Origin: Deinococcus sp. Marseille-Q6407
GTDB lineage: Bacteria > Deinococcota > Deinococci > Deinococcales > Deinococcaceae
Reading direction: 5' to 3'
Assembly: GCF_946848805.1 (NCBI RefSeq)
Contig: NZ_CAMPFU010000003.1
Span: 256,001-320,000, forward strand
DNA length: 64,000 nt
Position numbers and translations under genes: made by a program. Below the pieces are notes generated by a model, which had not been told where the DNA came from, did not search any database, and worked only from the letters and a program-made list of their open reading frames with translations. Shown one piece after another: positions 45,364 to 53,979 of this stretch. The first letter of the stretch is position 1; every line of letters starts with the position of its first letter.

Positions 45364-46473
45364 CTACACCCGCCGCAGCAGCTCAGTTAGCAGGGCCACC
45401 CGCTCCGGCCACAGGTCCAGCCGGATATGCTCGTCGGCAGCGTGGGCCCCGTCGCCGGGGGCACCCAGCCCGTCCAGCGTGGGGCACAGCGGCGCGGTGA
45501 AGTTGCCGTCGCTGCCGCCGCCCACCGCTGTCTCACTGAGGGTGAAGCCCAATTCCTGCGCGGCCGCCTGCGCCTGTGCGAACAGCGCCAGGGTGCCCTC
45601 ACCGCGCGGAAAAGGCGGCCGGTTCACCGCCAGCTCCCACTGCGCCCCCACCCGTGGGTCGGCCGGAGTCAGGGCGGCCAGCTCATCCAGCACCCGCCGG
45701 TCCTCACCGGCCTGTGAGACCCGCACGTCCAGCTCCAGGCGGCACTCGGCCGGGACCACGTTCACGGCGCTGCCGCCGGCAATCCGGGTCACCAGCACAC
45801 TGGTGCCCAGCTCAGGGCGCGCCGCCGCCTCGATGCGGGGCAGCAGTTCCGCCGCAGCGGCAATAGCACTGGCTCCCCGCTCCGGCTCGTTGCCGGCGTG
45901 AGCGGCACGCCCAGTCAACGTCAGGGCGGCGTCAATCACGCCCTTGCGGCCAGTTTTCAGGGCGTGGGCGTGCCCGGCGCTCCCTTCCCCCACCGGCGGC
46001 TCCGGCACCAGCGCAGCGCGGGCCTGGCGGGCGGCCGCCTCGATATGGGCGCGGCTGCTGACACTGCCGCTCTCCTCATCCGGCGTGACCAGCAGCACGA
46101 CGCCGCCCTGCGGCCATTGCCCCCGCAACTGCCGCAGAGCATGCACCGCGCCGACCAGTCCGGCCTTCATGTCGTACACGCCGGGCCCGAACAGCCGCTC
46201 GCCCTCGGTGCGCAGCGGCATTTGCTCCAGCGTGCCGTGCGGCCAGACGGTATCGGCATGGGCCAGCAGCAGCAGCGGGGGCCGGGTGCCGTCCACCCCG
46301 AAAGCCAGCCGCCGGGTGCCGCCGGAAAGCTGGCTCACCTCGCCGCCCAGGTCACGGGCCCAGCCTTCCACCATGTCCAGCACGTGGGCCACCGCAGCCG
46401 GGTCGTTGGAAGGAGATTCCAGGCGGGCCAGGGTCAGCAGATCAGGCAGCAGGTCGGCGGCAGAAAGGAGCAT
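45364..46473 (-). CDS. M20-family carboxypeptidase (CPG2-like)
   Basis: A zinc peptidase of 369 residues related to glutamate carboxypeptidase. LLLLAHADTVWPHGT (H-x-D), GPGVYDMKAGLVGAVHAL (bridging Asp), LVTPDEESGSVSSR (catalytic and metal Glu) and ALKTGRKGVIDAALTLTGRAAHAGNEPERGASAI (dimer domain) are in order, and GGGSDGNF gives the late site. It has no signal peptide. Its start lies just after the terminator of the tRNA-Gln unit, so its own promoter position is unclear. Confidence 0.85.
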   Translation of the reverse strand: MLLSAADLLPDLLTLARLESPSNDPAAVAHVLDMVEGWARDLGGEVSQLSGGTRRLAFGVDGTRPPLLLLAHADTVWPHGTLEQMPLRTEGERLFGPGVYDMKAGLVGAVHALRQLRGQWPQGGVVLLVTPDEESGSVSSRAHIEAAARQARAALVPEPPVGEGSAGHAHALKTGRKGVIDAALTLTGRAAHAGNEPERGASAIAAAAELLPRIEAAARPELGTSVLVTRIAGGSAVNVVPAECRLELDVRVSQAGEDRRVLDELAALTPADPRVGAQWELAVNRPPFPRGEGTLALFAQAQAAAQELGFTLSETAVGGGSDGNFTAPLCPTLDGLGAPGDGAHAADEHIRLDLWPERVALLTELLRRV

Positions 46474-46488
46474 GGCTCTATAAGACAA

Positions 46489-46519
46489 CAAAAAAGCGAA
46501 GCCACCTTAGAGGCTTCGC
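46489..46519 (-). terminator. Terminator of the tRNA-Gln unit
   Basis: On the minus strand GCGAAGCC and GGCTTCGC form an 8 bp perfect stem followed by TTTTTTGTTGT, 4 nt after the last tRNA. Confidence 0.85.
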
Positions 46520-46522
46520 CGC

Positions 46523-46597
46523 TGGCAGGGATACAAGGACTCGAACCCTGAATAACAGAACCAAAATCTGCTGTGTTGCCGATTACACCATATCCCT
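46523..46597 (-). tRNA. tRNA-Gln (TTG)
   Basis: Cloverleaf with acceptor stem AGGGATA/TATCCCT, anticodon stem GCAGA/TCTGT, loop TTTTGGT (anticodon TTG), T loop TTCGAGT and encoded CCA. It is nearly identical to the gene at 46624-46698. Confidence 0.95.
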
Positions 46598-46623
46598 ATA
46601 AAAAATTCCCCGGAAGGCGGCTT

Positions 46624-46698
46624 TGGCAGGGATACAAGGACTCGAACCCTGAATAACAGAACCAGAATCTGCTGTGTTGCCAATTACACCATATCCCT
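46624..46698 (-). tRNA. tRNA-Gln (CTG)
   Basis: Same cloverleaf as the neighbouring tRNA-Gln; the anticodon loop is TTCTGGT (anticodon CTG). Only two base differences from its neighbour are evident, which points to a tandem duplication followed by anticodon change. Encoded CCA. Confidence 0.95.
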
Positions 46699-46737
46699 AT
46701 GGCGCCCGTCCGGGGATTGCTCTAATGAGCGAAAAAG

Positions 46738-46766
46738 AGTATAGCGGCCGTCTGTCAGCCCGTCAA
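46738..46766 (-). promoter_or_regulatory. Promoter of the tRNA-Gln unit
   Basis: Read on the minus strand: TTGACG (46766-46761), a 17 bp spacer, TATACT (46743-46738). It is close to consensus, and the first tRNA begins about 40 nt downstream. Confidence 0.75.
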
Positions 46767-46808
46767 GCCTAAGGAGAGGGCCATCCCCCTTACGGAAAGG
46801 CAAGGCAT

Positions 46809-46833
46809 AAAAAAAACCGCTCACTTGGAGCGG
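46809..46833 (-). terminator. Terminator of folC
   Basis: On the minus strand CCGCTC and GAGCGG form a stem with a 5 nt loop, followed by eight T. It lies about 90 nt after the folC stop. Confidence 0.85.
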
Positions 46834-46922
46834 ATATGTTGAAAAGTATAGGGCAGTATGCAGTATTCGTCAAGAGGATGCAGCGACCGCCGGTCTGCGT
46901 CCTGGACAGTTCCTTTGACCTG

Positions 46923-48119
46923 TCAGCCCACCTGTATTCCCGCGCCCGCCTGCAGCAGTGTTTCACGGAGCAGACCCACCAGATAAAGGCTGCCGGTGAC
47001 CAATAGGGTGCCGCCCGCTGGTGTCAGGGCCAGGGCGCGGTCCAGCGCCTGCCGTGGGTTGGGCTGGGCTTCACCGCCATAGCGCGCGGCCAGCGCCTGC
47101 GGGTCCGCCACCTCACCCTCTTCGTCCGGGGCGGTCCAGACCAACTGCGAGGCCAGCGGCAGCAGCGGCGCCACCGTCTGGGCGGTGTCTTTGCGGGCGA
47201 ACCCGCCAAACAGCAGGGTATCGGCCCGGGGCAGGCTGGCGGCCAGTGCCTGAGCGGCAGCCGGGTTGTGGGCGCCGTCCAGCAGCACGGTTCGGCCCTG
47301 GCAGCCAAAGCGTTCCAGCCGTCCGGGCCAGGATGCTCCCAGCGCCGCTTCCAGGCCGTCGTCATAGCCCAGCAGGCGCAGGGCCGCCAGGGCCAGCGCA
47401 GCGTTCTGCCGCTGATGGGCGCCGGCCAGAGCGGGTGCGTGCGGCAAGGCGAACAGGTCCGGGTGGGTTTCAGGCAGGTAAAGCAGCGCACCGCTCCTCT
47501 CCGCTGCCGCCTGCACCGCCGCCTGCGCTTCACCGCCTACCGCCGTGCTGAGCAGCGGCGCCCCTGACAGGGCGGCGCCGGCCTTGTCGGCGGCAATCTG
47601 GGCGATGCTGTCTCCCAGTGCGGCAGTGTGGTCCAGACCCACATTGGTCAGCAGCACGGCGTCCACATTCTCCAGTGCCTGGGTCGCGTCGCTCAGGCCG
47701 CCCACACCGGCTTCCATCACCGCCACTTCCACCCCGCTTTCGGCAAAAGTCTGGGCCGCCAGCCCCAGGGTCAGGTCGAAAAAGGCGAACTCGGGCGCTT
47801 CCCGCTGCGCCCAGGCCACGAACTCGCGGGTGCGGGCTGGGGCCAGCTCCTCGCCGGCAATCCGGATGCGTTCTTCAAAGCGGTGCAGGTGCGGGCTGGT
47901 AAAGCGCCCGGTCCGCACGCCGGCCGCCAGCAGCCCGGCTTCCAGCATGGCGCAGGTGCTGCCCTTGCCGTTGGTGCCCACCACCCGCAGCGAGCGAAAG
48001 CGGCGGTCCGGGGCGCCCAGCCGGTCCAATAGCTCACGGGCCGCCTGGGGACCGCGCTCCCGGCCAGCAGCGGCGCGGGTGCGGGAAAAGAGCCAGTCAT
48101 ATGTGGGGTCGGGCGTCAT
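46923..48119 (-). CDS. folC: Folylpolyglutamate/dihydrofolate synthase
   Basis: Adds glutamate to dihydropteroate or folates with ATP; 398 residues, Mur-ligase fold. The P-loop [81 protein letters not shown] and [14 protein letters not shown] are all present. TAGCCT ends 6 nt before the ATG. folB and folK are at the right edge of the window, so much of the folate pathway maps near here but in separate units. Confidence 0.95.
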   Translation of the reverse strand: MTPDPTYDWLFSRTRAAAGRERGPQAARELLDRLGAPDRRFRSLRVVGTNGKGSTCAMLEAGLLAAGVRTGRFTSPHLHRFEERIRIAGEELAPARTREFVAWAQREAPEFAFFDLTLGLAAQTFAESGVEVAVMEAGVGGLSDATQALENVDAVLLTNVGLDHTAALGDSIAQIAADKAGAALSGAPLLSTAVGGEAQAAVQAAAERSGALLYLPETHPDLFALPHAPALAGAHQRQNAALALAALRLLGYDDGLEAALGASWPGRLERFGCQGRTVLLDGAHNPAAAQALAASLPRADTLLFGGFARKDTAQTVAPLLPLASQLVWTAPDEEGEVADPQALAARYGGEAQPNPRQALDRALALTPAGGTLLVTGSLYLVGLLRETLLQAGAGIQVG

Positions 48120-48212
48120 GCTCTCAGGCTAGCGCCGGCCCGGGGCGGGGGCGACCGGCCGCCCAAACTGCCCCGCTTGACCCTGCCCTGCCCCCGAGGC
48201 CATCCTGAAACC

Positions 48213-48956
48213 ATGCGCCGGTCCGCCTCCGCTTCCTCCGCCCTCTCGCCCTCGGCGGGAGATTACCTCAAGCAGCTGTATGTGCTGGGGCAGGAGGGCC
48301 GGGTGTCCACCCAGGCGCTGGCGGCGGCGCTGCAGGTGGCCCCCGCCAGCGTGACCGGCATGCTGCACAAGCTGACCGAGCGGGGGCTGGTGCTGCACGC
48401 GCCCTACCGCGGCGCGCAGCTGACCCCCGAAGGTGAGCGGGCCGCACTGAAACTGCTGCGCCAGCACCGACTGCTGGAGCTGTTCTTGCAGCGGTCGCTG
48501 GGGGTGCCGCTGGAAGAACTGCACGAGGAAGCCGAAGCGCTGGAACACGCCCTCTCGGAGCGGCTGGAAGCCCGCATCGCCGCCTGGCTGGGCGACCCCA
48601 GTTTCGACCCGCACGGTGACCCGATTCCCAGCCCGGCCGGCGACCTGCCGCTGCGGGCCGAGCGCAGCCTGACCACCTTGCAGGTGGGCGAACAGGCGCG
48701 GGTTTCGCGGGTGCCCGACCAAGACGCCGAGGAACTGCGCCGGCTGGTGGAATCCGGCCTGCGCCCTGAAGCCGAGCTGGAACTGACCGCGCTAGACAGA
48801 GACGCCGGCACGCTGGACCTGCAGATTGCCCCGCCCAGCGGCAGCCAAAGCACCGTCTGGACCCCGCTCAGCCTGCCGCTCAGCGTGGCCGCGCAGATTC
48901 AGGTTCACGGTGAGGGGCCGCTGGCCGCCGACGGGGGTCTGCCCGAGAGCGATTAA
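48213..48956 (+). CDS. DtxR/MntR-family metal-dependent regulator
   Basis: A 247-residue repressor-type protein. The winged helix is [62 protein letters not shown], followed by the metal-sensing helices ([47 protein letters not shown]) with the usual Glu and His ligands, then [11 protein letters not shown] and a C-terminal FeoA/SH3-like domain. It probably senses Mn2+ or Fe2+. No transporter target is next to it. Confidence 0.88.
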   Translation: MRRSASASSALSPSAGDYLKQLYVLGQEGRVSTQALAAALQVAPASVTGMLHKLTERGLVLHAPYRGAQLTPEGERAALKLLRQHRLLELFLQRSLGVPLEELHEEAEALEHALSERLEARIAAWLGDPSFDPHGDPIPSPAGDLPLRAERSLTTLQVGEQARVSRVPDQDAEELRRLVESGLRPEAELELTALDRDAGTLDLQIAPPSGSQSTVWTPLSLPLSVAAQIQVHGEGPLAADGGLPESD

Positions 48957-48969
48957 ACGCCGGGAAAGC

Positions 48970-49764
48970 TCAGAACTGCACCACCCGCCAGTTGTGCAGC
49001 GGGTCCTCGCGGCCGGGGTCCAGCATCAGTTCCAGATATTCGCGGCGGTGCAGGGCGTCGGCCAGTGCGAAGCGGTGCCCCTCGTGCACCATGATGCCGC
49101 GCTCCATCGGCGTGTGCCCGTAGACCCCGAAGGCCAGTCCAGCCATCGCCACGTATTCGGGTGTGTCCAGAAACCAGCGCCGGCTGGAGGCGTCACTGTA
49201 AAACCACTCGTCGTAGCAGGCGTGCGCCGGCAGCGGCCCCACGTGGGCGAACTGCACCTGCCCCACCCGCAGCTCGCGCAGAAAGGTCGTGACCCAGGCG
49301 CTCAGGTCGGCCGGCAGCGGCACGCCGCCGTGCTGCGGGTCGAACTCGGTGTGCTTGAGGCCGCCGCCAGTCCCCAGCACGAAGCGGGGCTGCACCAGCA
49401 CATCGTCATGGTTGCCCAGAATGATATGCACAGCGCCGGGAGCCTGCGCCTGATAAGCCTGCACCGCCCGCAAGCCGTCTATCTGAGCCTGCGCCGCCTG
49501 CGCCAGACAGGCCGGGTCATGGCGGTCGTAAGGGGCGCCGGTCAGCTGCTCGTAGGCCAGCTGGCTTTTGGGGTGAACCAGGTCGCCCAGCAGCACCACC
49601 TGATACAGCCCACTGCGGACCGGTGGGGTGGGCCGGCCGTCGGGCAACACGCAGCCGGCGGCCCGCAGGGCCCCCCAAAGGGCCCTGAAATCGGCATGGA
49701 CATCGCCGATCACGATGAATTTACGCAGTCCCGGTGCAATGCCGGCGGGGGAATGGCCCGTCAC
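48970..49764 (-). CDS. Calcineurin-like serine/threonine-phosphatase-type phosphoesterase
   Basis: A 264-residue metallophosphoesterase. KFIVIGDVHADFRALWGAL (G-D-x-H), YQVVLLGDLVHPKSQLAYEQL (GD, with Val for the usual Gly or Arg), AVHIILGNHDDVLV (GNHD), VQFAHVGPLPAHACYD and VYGHTPMERG (G-H) make up the complete two-metal site of PPP-like enzymes. GTG start. It follows the uncharacterised gene at 49775 by about 10 bp and is probably in its operon. Confidence 0.85.
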   Translation of the reverse strand: MTGHSPAGIAPGLRKFIVIGDVHADFRALWGALRAAGCVLPDGRPTPPVRSGLYQVVLLGDLVHPKSQLAYEQLTGAPYDRHDPACLAQAAQAQIDGLRAVQAYQAQAPGAVHIILGNHDDVLVQPRFVLGTGGGLKHTEFDPQHGGVPLPADLSAWVTTFLRELRVGQVQFAHVGPLPAHACYDEWFYSDASSRRWFLDTPEYVAMAGLAFGVYGHTPMERGIMVHEGHRFALADALHRREYLELMLDPGREDPLHNWRVVQF

Positions 49765-49774
49765 CAGAACCCGG

Positions 49775-50395
49775 TCAGGCTTCCCGCAGGACTGCCTGCA
49801 ACTCCTTGTAGATCTGCCGGCTTTCTTCCAGGGTGCTGCCGTACCCGCGCATCAAGATGGGCGCGATGTCCTTGCCGTGCCCGGCCGCACGCAGCTGCGC
49901 GATCAGGTCGTCGATATGCCCACGGGCCTTTTCCATCTGGGGGTCACGGGGCGGCTCAGGCGGCAGGCTGGGGCGGGGGGCGGGCGGCGCCGCCTCGGTT
50001 TCCGCTTCCAGCAGGGTGGTGTCGGCGCCTTCTTCGGGGTCGTAGTCCACCCAGTGGCCTTCACCCGGCACGCTGATGCCGTACAGCCGCGCCACATCGG
50101 CCAGGGCGGCCAGCCGGGCGTCTTCCAGGGTCAGGCCGGTCGCCAGGCCCTCGCGCTCCAGCCCCGCTGCGCCGAGCCGCGCCCGCACCACCGGCGGCTG
50201 CATGCCGTCACAGGCCCAGTGCAGGGTCCATTCGCCGCCCTCGGCCCGGTCCAGCTGGCCCACCAGCACTTCCAGCTGCGGCGCCGGCACCACCCGCGCC
50301 TGATCGCCGCGCACCTCCAGGGTGGCCCAGGCCGTCATACTGACCCGCAGCGCTTCCCTGACCCCGTCCAGCCTGGCCCGCCGTTCCTGATTCAT
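49775..50395 (-). CDS. Uncharacterised 206-residue protein
   Basis: Two-part protein. Residues 1-115 look like a compact alpha/beta domain (ALRVSMTAWATLEVRGDQARVVPAPQLEVLVG, TLHWACDGMQPP). A Pro/Glu-rich linker follows (about 125-150), and then a short helical domain with ARGHIDDLIAQLRAAGHGKDIAPILMRGYGSTLEESRQIYKELQAVL. TAGACT ends 7 nt before the ATG. It is likely the first gene of a pair with the phosphoesterase. I do not recognise a family. Confidence 0.6.
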   Translation of the reverse strand: MNQERRARLDGVREALRVSMTAWATLEVRGDQARVVPAPQLEVLVGQLDRAEGGEWTLHWACDGMQPPVVRARLGAAGLEREGLATGLTLEDARLAALADVARLYGISVPGEGHWVDYDPEEGADTTLLEAETEAAPPAPRPSLPPEPPRDPQMEKARGHIDDLIAQLRAAGHGKDIAPILMRGYGSTLEESRQIYKELQAVLREA

Positions 50396-50476
50396 AGGCG
50401 GCAGTCTAGAGTATTTCCCGGCCGGAAAACGGGCTTTTCCTGCGCTGCTGGGGCCCGGCCTGGGCAGCGCCCACGC

Positions 50477-50884
50477 TCAGTTCAGCAGGCGTTCTTTGCC
50501 TATGGTGAGCTGAAATTCCGGAATGGCGACCCGGCACTGCTCGCCCCAGGCATTTTCCAGGGTGTAGTGGCCCGACATCAGGGCAGCGGGGCTGTCCACC
50601 GTCACAAACGAGTCGTACATGAAAAGGGTGCCGGGGGTCAGCAGCGGCTGCTGGCCCACCACCCCTTCGCCCTCAACCTCGGTGCAGCGGCCCTGGCTGT
50701 CCACGATCTGCCAGCGGCGGCGCAGCAGCTTCCAGGTCTGCTCGTCCTCGTTTTCCAGCCGCACCACGTAGGCAAAGCACTGGGCGCCCGGCTGACTGTG
50801 CTGCGGCAGATGATAGGCTTCCACGCTGACCCTGACCCGGGCCGGCAAGGAAGGCGGGGGAAGCGGATCCGTGGCGGCTGGCAT
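50477..50884 (-). CDS. apaG: ApaG-domain protein
   Basis: A 135-residue beta-sandwich protein. VRVSVEAYHLPQHSQPGAQCFAYVVRLENEDEQTWKLLRRRWQIVDSQGRCTEVEGEGVVGQQPLLTPGTLFMYDSFVTVDSPAALMSGHYTLEN is the ApaG pattern, with the conserved TWKLLRRRW and GVVGxQPxLxPG blocks. Its biochemical role is unsettled (linked to Co2+/Mg2+ phenotypes). TAGGGT ends 6 nt before the ATG. Confidence 0.92.
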   Translation of the reverse strand: MPAATDPLPPPSLPARVRVSVEAYHLPQHSQPGAQCFAYVVRLENEDEQTWKLLRRRWQIVDSQGRCTEVEGEGVVGQQPLLTPGTLFMYDSFVTVDSPAALMSGHYTLENAWGEQCRVAIPEFQLTIGKERLLN

Positions 50885-50923
50885 CTGCCCACCCTAACGC
50901 GCCGGGCAGCCTAAACTGTCAGC

Positions 50924-51994
50924 ATGACCCTTAAAGAAACTGCCATTAAACACCAGGAGTTCCTGTTTGATCTGCTGCGTGCCGCTGGTCCCAGCGGTGC
51001 CGAGCGCCGCCCCGCCGACGTCTGGAAAAAGGAAGCCGCCAGCTTCGCCCGCGTGAGCGAGGACCACTACGGCAACGTCTATGCCGAAATCGGTCCCGAA
51101 GGCGCACCTGCCGTGGTGATGATGGGTCACCTGGACGAAATCGGCCTGATCGTCTCGCACGTGACCGACGAAGGTTTTATCTACTTTCTGCCGGTCGGCG
51201 GCTGGGATCCCCAGGTGCTGGTAGGTCAGCGCATCCGCCTGCTGGCGCCAGGCGGCGACCTGATCGGCGTGATCGGCAAGAAGGCCATTCACGTGATGTC
51301 GGCCGAGGAACGCGAGAAGGCCAGCAAGCTGGAAGACCTCTGGGTGGACATCGGCCTGGACGGCCATGACGTGAAGGCCGCGGTGCCGGTGGGCACTTAC
51401 GGCGTGATCGAACAGGGCCCGCTGCAGGTGGGCAAGCGCATCGTGGCACGCGCGCTGGACAACCGCGCCGGCTCCTTCGCGGTGCTCGAAGCGCTGCGGA
51501 AAGTGCACGAAGGCGGCCAGGAACTCAGGCACCGGGTCATCGCCATCGGCAACAGCCAGGAAGAAATCGGCACCTTCGGGGCCGTGCTCAGCGCCTTCAA
51601 GACCCGCCCGGTCGCCGGCATCGCGGTGGACGTGACGCACGAAACCACCCAGGTGGGCGTGGAAGCCAAGAAGTACGGCGTCAGCCCCTTCGGTTCCGGC
51701 GCCAGCCTGGCCGTGGGCCCGATGAGCAGCCCGGTGGTCAACCGTCAGCTGATGGACGTGGCCGGCAAGAAGGGCATTCCCTACACCCTGAGCGCCACCG
51801 GCCGCTACACCTTCACCGACGGTGACGCCCTGACCATGAGCCGCGAAGGCGTGCCCAGCGCCGTGCTGAGCATTCCCAACCGCTACATGCACTCGCCCAG
51901 CGAAATGATCGACGGCCGCGACCTGCAGGCCGTGATCGACCTGCTGGCCGCCTGGGTAGAAAGCCTGGAAGAAGGCACCGAGTACCTGCGCTGA
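50924..51994 (+). CDS. M42-family aminopeptidase
   Basis: A tetrahedral (TET-type) zinc or cobalt aminopeptidase of 356 residues. MMGHLDEIGLIVSHVTDEGF (metal His and Asp), RALDNRAGSFAVLEAL (bridging Asp), IAIGNSQEEIGTFGA (catalytic Glu pair), AVDVTHETTQ (metal Asp) and PNRYMHSPSEMIDGRDL (last His) are in order. TAAACT ends 6 nt before the ATG. It would degrade short peptides in the cytoplasm. Ends with an intrinsic terminator. Confidence 0.95.
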   Translation: MTLKETAIKHQEFLFDLLRAAGPSGAERRPADVWKKEAASFARVSEDHYGNVYAEIGPEGAPAVVMMGHLDEIGLIVSHVTDEGFIYFLPVGGWDPQVLVGQRIRLLAPGGDLIGVIGKKAIHVMSAEEREKASKLEDLWVDIGLDGHDVKAAVPVGTYGVIEQGPLQVGKRIVARALDNRAGSFAVLEALRKVHEGGQELRHRVIAIGNSQEEIGTFGAVLSAFKTRPVAGIAVDVTHETTQVGVEAKKYGVSPFGSGASLAVGPMSSPVVNRQLMDVAGKKGIPYTLSATGRYTFTDGDALTMSREGVPSAVLSIPNRYMHSPSEMIDGRDLQAVIDLLAAWVESLEEGTEYLR

Positions 51995-52033
51995 GCTGAG
52001 CGCTGAACTTACCGCCGCTCTGCTGGCACAGAG

Positions 52034-52063
52034 AAGCCCGGTCGCAGTTGGCCGGGCTTTTTT
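52034..52063 (+). terminator. Terminator of the M42 peptidase gene
   Basis: AAGCCCGG and CCGGGCTT form a stem with a 10 nt loop, followed by a run of T. About 40 nt after the stop. Confidence 0.88.
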
Positions 52064-52081
52064 CTGGGTGCCGGGATGATC

Positions 52082-52939
52082 TCAGGGGTCAGCGGCCGGC
52101 AGGGGCACCTCGCCCAGCTGCGCCAGCACCGGCCACAGCGCCTCTGCCAGCCGCAGCACGTCGCGGTTTTCGGGATGCTCGCGCGGATCCTCGCCGCCCT
52201 GGCTGAGACAGGCCACGGCCAGCGGGCGCGGGGTCAGCAGCCAGCCGGCGTCGTGGTGCACCCCTGTCAGCTCGCCGCTTTTGCTGAGCACCTGGTAAAG
52301 CGGCAGGCCACCTGGGCCACACGGCACTCGCCGCCCGATCAGATCGCGCAGTTGCTGGCGGCCCAGAATATCCAGCGCCAGGGCGGTGTGCGCCGGGTTG
52401 AGCAACTCGCCGCGCCGCAGCGCCCCCAAGAGCCGCAGCTGGTCGCGGGGGGTGGTGGCGTTGCGCTCGCCGCGCCGCTGGGCCGCGTTCTGCCGCTCCG
52501 GGGGTTGCTGTAATTTGCCCACCAGCCGGGTGCTGGTCAGGCCCAGGCGGGGTAGGGTAGCCTGCACCCGCTCTAATCCCAGCCGCTCGATTACCAGATT
52601 GGCAGCAGTATTGTCGCTGACGATGATCATCAGGGTCAGCAGGTCGCGCCAGCTGAGGGCCAGACCGGCGTCCAGCTCGTGCAGCACGCCAGCGCCGGGC
52701 GCCCGCTCGTGGGCCGGCAGAGGCAGACGCTCCTGCAAAAGCACCTCACCGCGCTGGGCGGCCTGCAAACCCAGCACCAGCAGCGGCAGCTTGATCAGGC
52801 TGGCCGCCGGAAACACCTGATCCGCGTTCAGGCTACACAGCTCGCGGCCCGCTTCATCCTGAATCAGCAGGCCCACTGTGCCGGCAAACCCGCTGGCGGC
52901 CAGGGCACGTTGGAATTCGGCTGGATTCACCGGATTCAC
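52082..52939 (-). CDS. Class A beta-lactamase fold serine hydrolase
   Basis: A 285-residue serine hydrolase. The three active-site blocks are present: [13 protein letters not shown] (S-x-x-K), [13 protein letters not shown] (S-D-N) and [19 protein letters not shown] (K-S-G). There is no signal peptide at the GTG chosen (52939, overlapping the Nudix stop as GTGA) nor at the GTG 18 bp earlier, which is unusual for a beta-lactamase. A cytoplasmic amidase or esterase activity is possible. It lies at the end of the GNAT-Nudix gene. Confidence 0.78.
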   Translation of the reverse strand: MNPVNPAEFQRALAASGFAGTVGLLIQDEAGRELCSLNADQVFPAASLIKLPLLVLGLQAAQRGEVLLQERLPLPAHERAPGAGVLHELDAGLALSWRDLLTLMIIVSDNTAANLVIERLGLERVQATLPRLGLTSTRLVGKLQQPPERQNAAQRRGERNATTPRDQLRLLGALRRGELLNPAHTALALDILGRQQLRDLIGRRVPCGPGGLPLYQVLSKSGELTGVHHDAGWLLTPRPLAVACLSQGGEDPREHPENRDVLRLAEALWPVLAQLGEVPLPAADP

Positions 52940-53932
52940 CGCAGCCGCCCGCGGCACAGCTCGGCCAGCTCGCGCAGGTCGCCCTTGGCCGGGTCGCCTG
53001 CCGCAATCCGGGCCAGCAGCTCATCCGGGGTCAGCCACTCGGCGCCGCTGAAGTCGGCCGGGTTGTAGGGCGGGGCCTCCTCACTGCGAATCACATAGAC
53101 GTGCATAAAGGCGCTGAGCGGAGCCTCCATCGGCGAGAACAGGCCCAGGTCCTCCCAGGCCAGCCGGTCCGTGTCCCAGTTCAGTTCCTCGCGGGTTTCG
53201 CGGCGAAAGGCGGCCTCGTAACTCTCGCCGGCGCCCACGTGGCCGCCCACGCTCATGTCCAAGCAGCCGGGAAAGGACCGCTTGCTCCGGGTGCGCCGGG
53301 GAATCCACAGCTGCCCGGCCCGGTTCACCACAAAAGCGTTGATGACCCGCACGTAGCGGCCTGGGCGCGGCGCATTCCAGTGATCTTGGCGCTCTACCCG
53401 GCCCACCACCCGGGCGCGCTCGTCCACCTCGTCCAGCCATTCTTCCTCTGGCGCTTCCCCATCAGCCGGCGGCACATCCAGCCGCATCAGCACGCTGACC
53501 TCCTGAAAGCCGGCCCGGCGGTACAGTTCGCGGGCCCGCCGGTTGTGGCCGAACACATGCAGCCCGATGTGTGGCACTCCCTGCGCCTGGGCAGCGGCCT
53601 GTAGAGTCTCCAGCGCCTGCCGGCCGTATCCCTGGCCCTGAAACTGCGGCTGCACCGCGAAGTCGTAGATGAACCATCCGCCGTTCTGCTCGGCGTACCA
53701 CAGCAGGCCCACCGGCCGCCCACTGCCGCTGTCCAGCAGCATCTTCACAGCGGTGTCCCGGCGTGTCTCCCCCCTGCGGCAGCAGCCGGGCATGCTCGGC
53801 GCGGGCCCGTTCCAGGGCGCCCTCGGCAGGCCAGCGGCCGGCTTTTACGTTTTCACCGGCATAGTCGTGGGCAGTGGTCTCAGCGTAGGCGGCATATTCG
53901 GCGGCGGTCACCGGGCGCAGGGTAATGGGCAT
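52936..53932 (-). pseudogene. GNAT-Nudix fusion gene with a homopolymer frameshift
   Basis: The frame from ATG 53932 (MPITLRPVTAAEYAAYAET) runs to LLPQG and then continues, after a +1 shift, in the frame ending at 52936. The break is a run of six G (plus strand six C, 53769-53774); five would give LLPQGETRRDTAVKMLL in one frame. The restored 331-residue protein has an N-terminal acetyltransferase domain (QPQFQGQGYGRQALETL is the acetyl-CoA loop) and a C-terminal Nudix domain (GHVGAGESYEAAFRRETREEL, the Nudix box). Sequencing error, pseudogene and length-variable tract are all possible. Confidence 0.8.
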
Positions 53933-53979
53933 GGGTTCAGGTTCCTCCGGAAGTGTGTCTGCCGGTCTGGAGCTGCCGG

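Noticed and set aside
46501..46700. CRISPR-like direct repeat
   Set aside because: The repeated sequence is two tRNA-Gln genes; no third copy or regular spacers.
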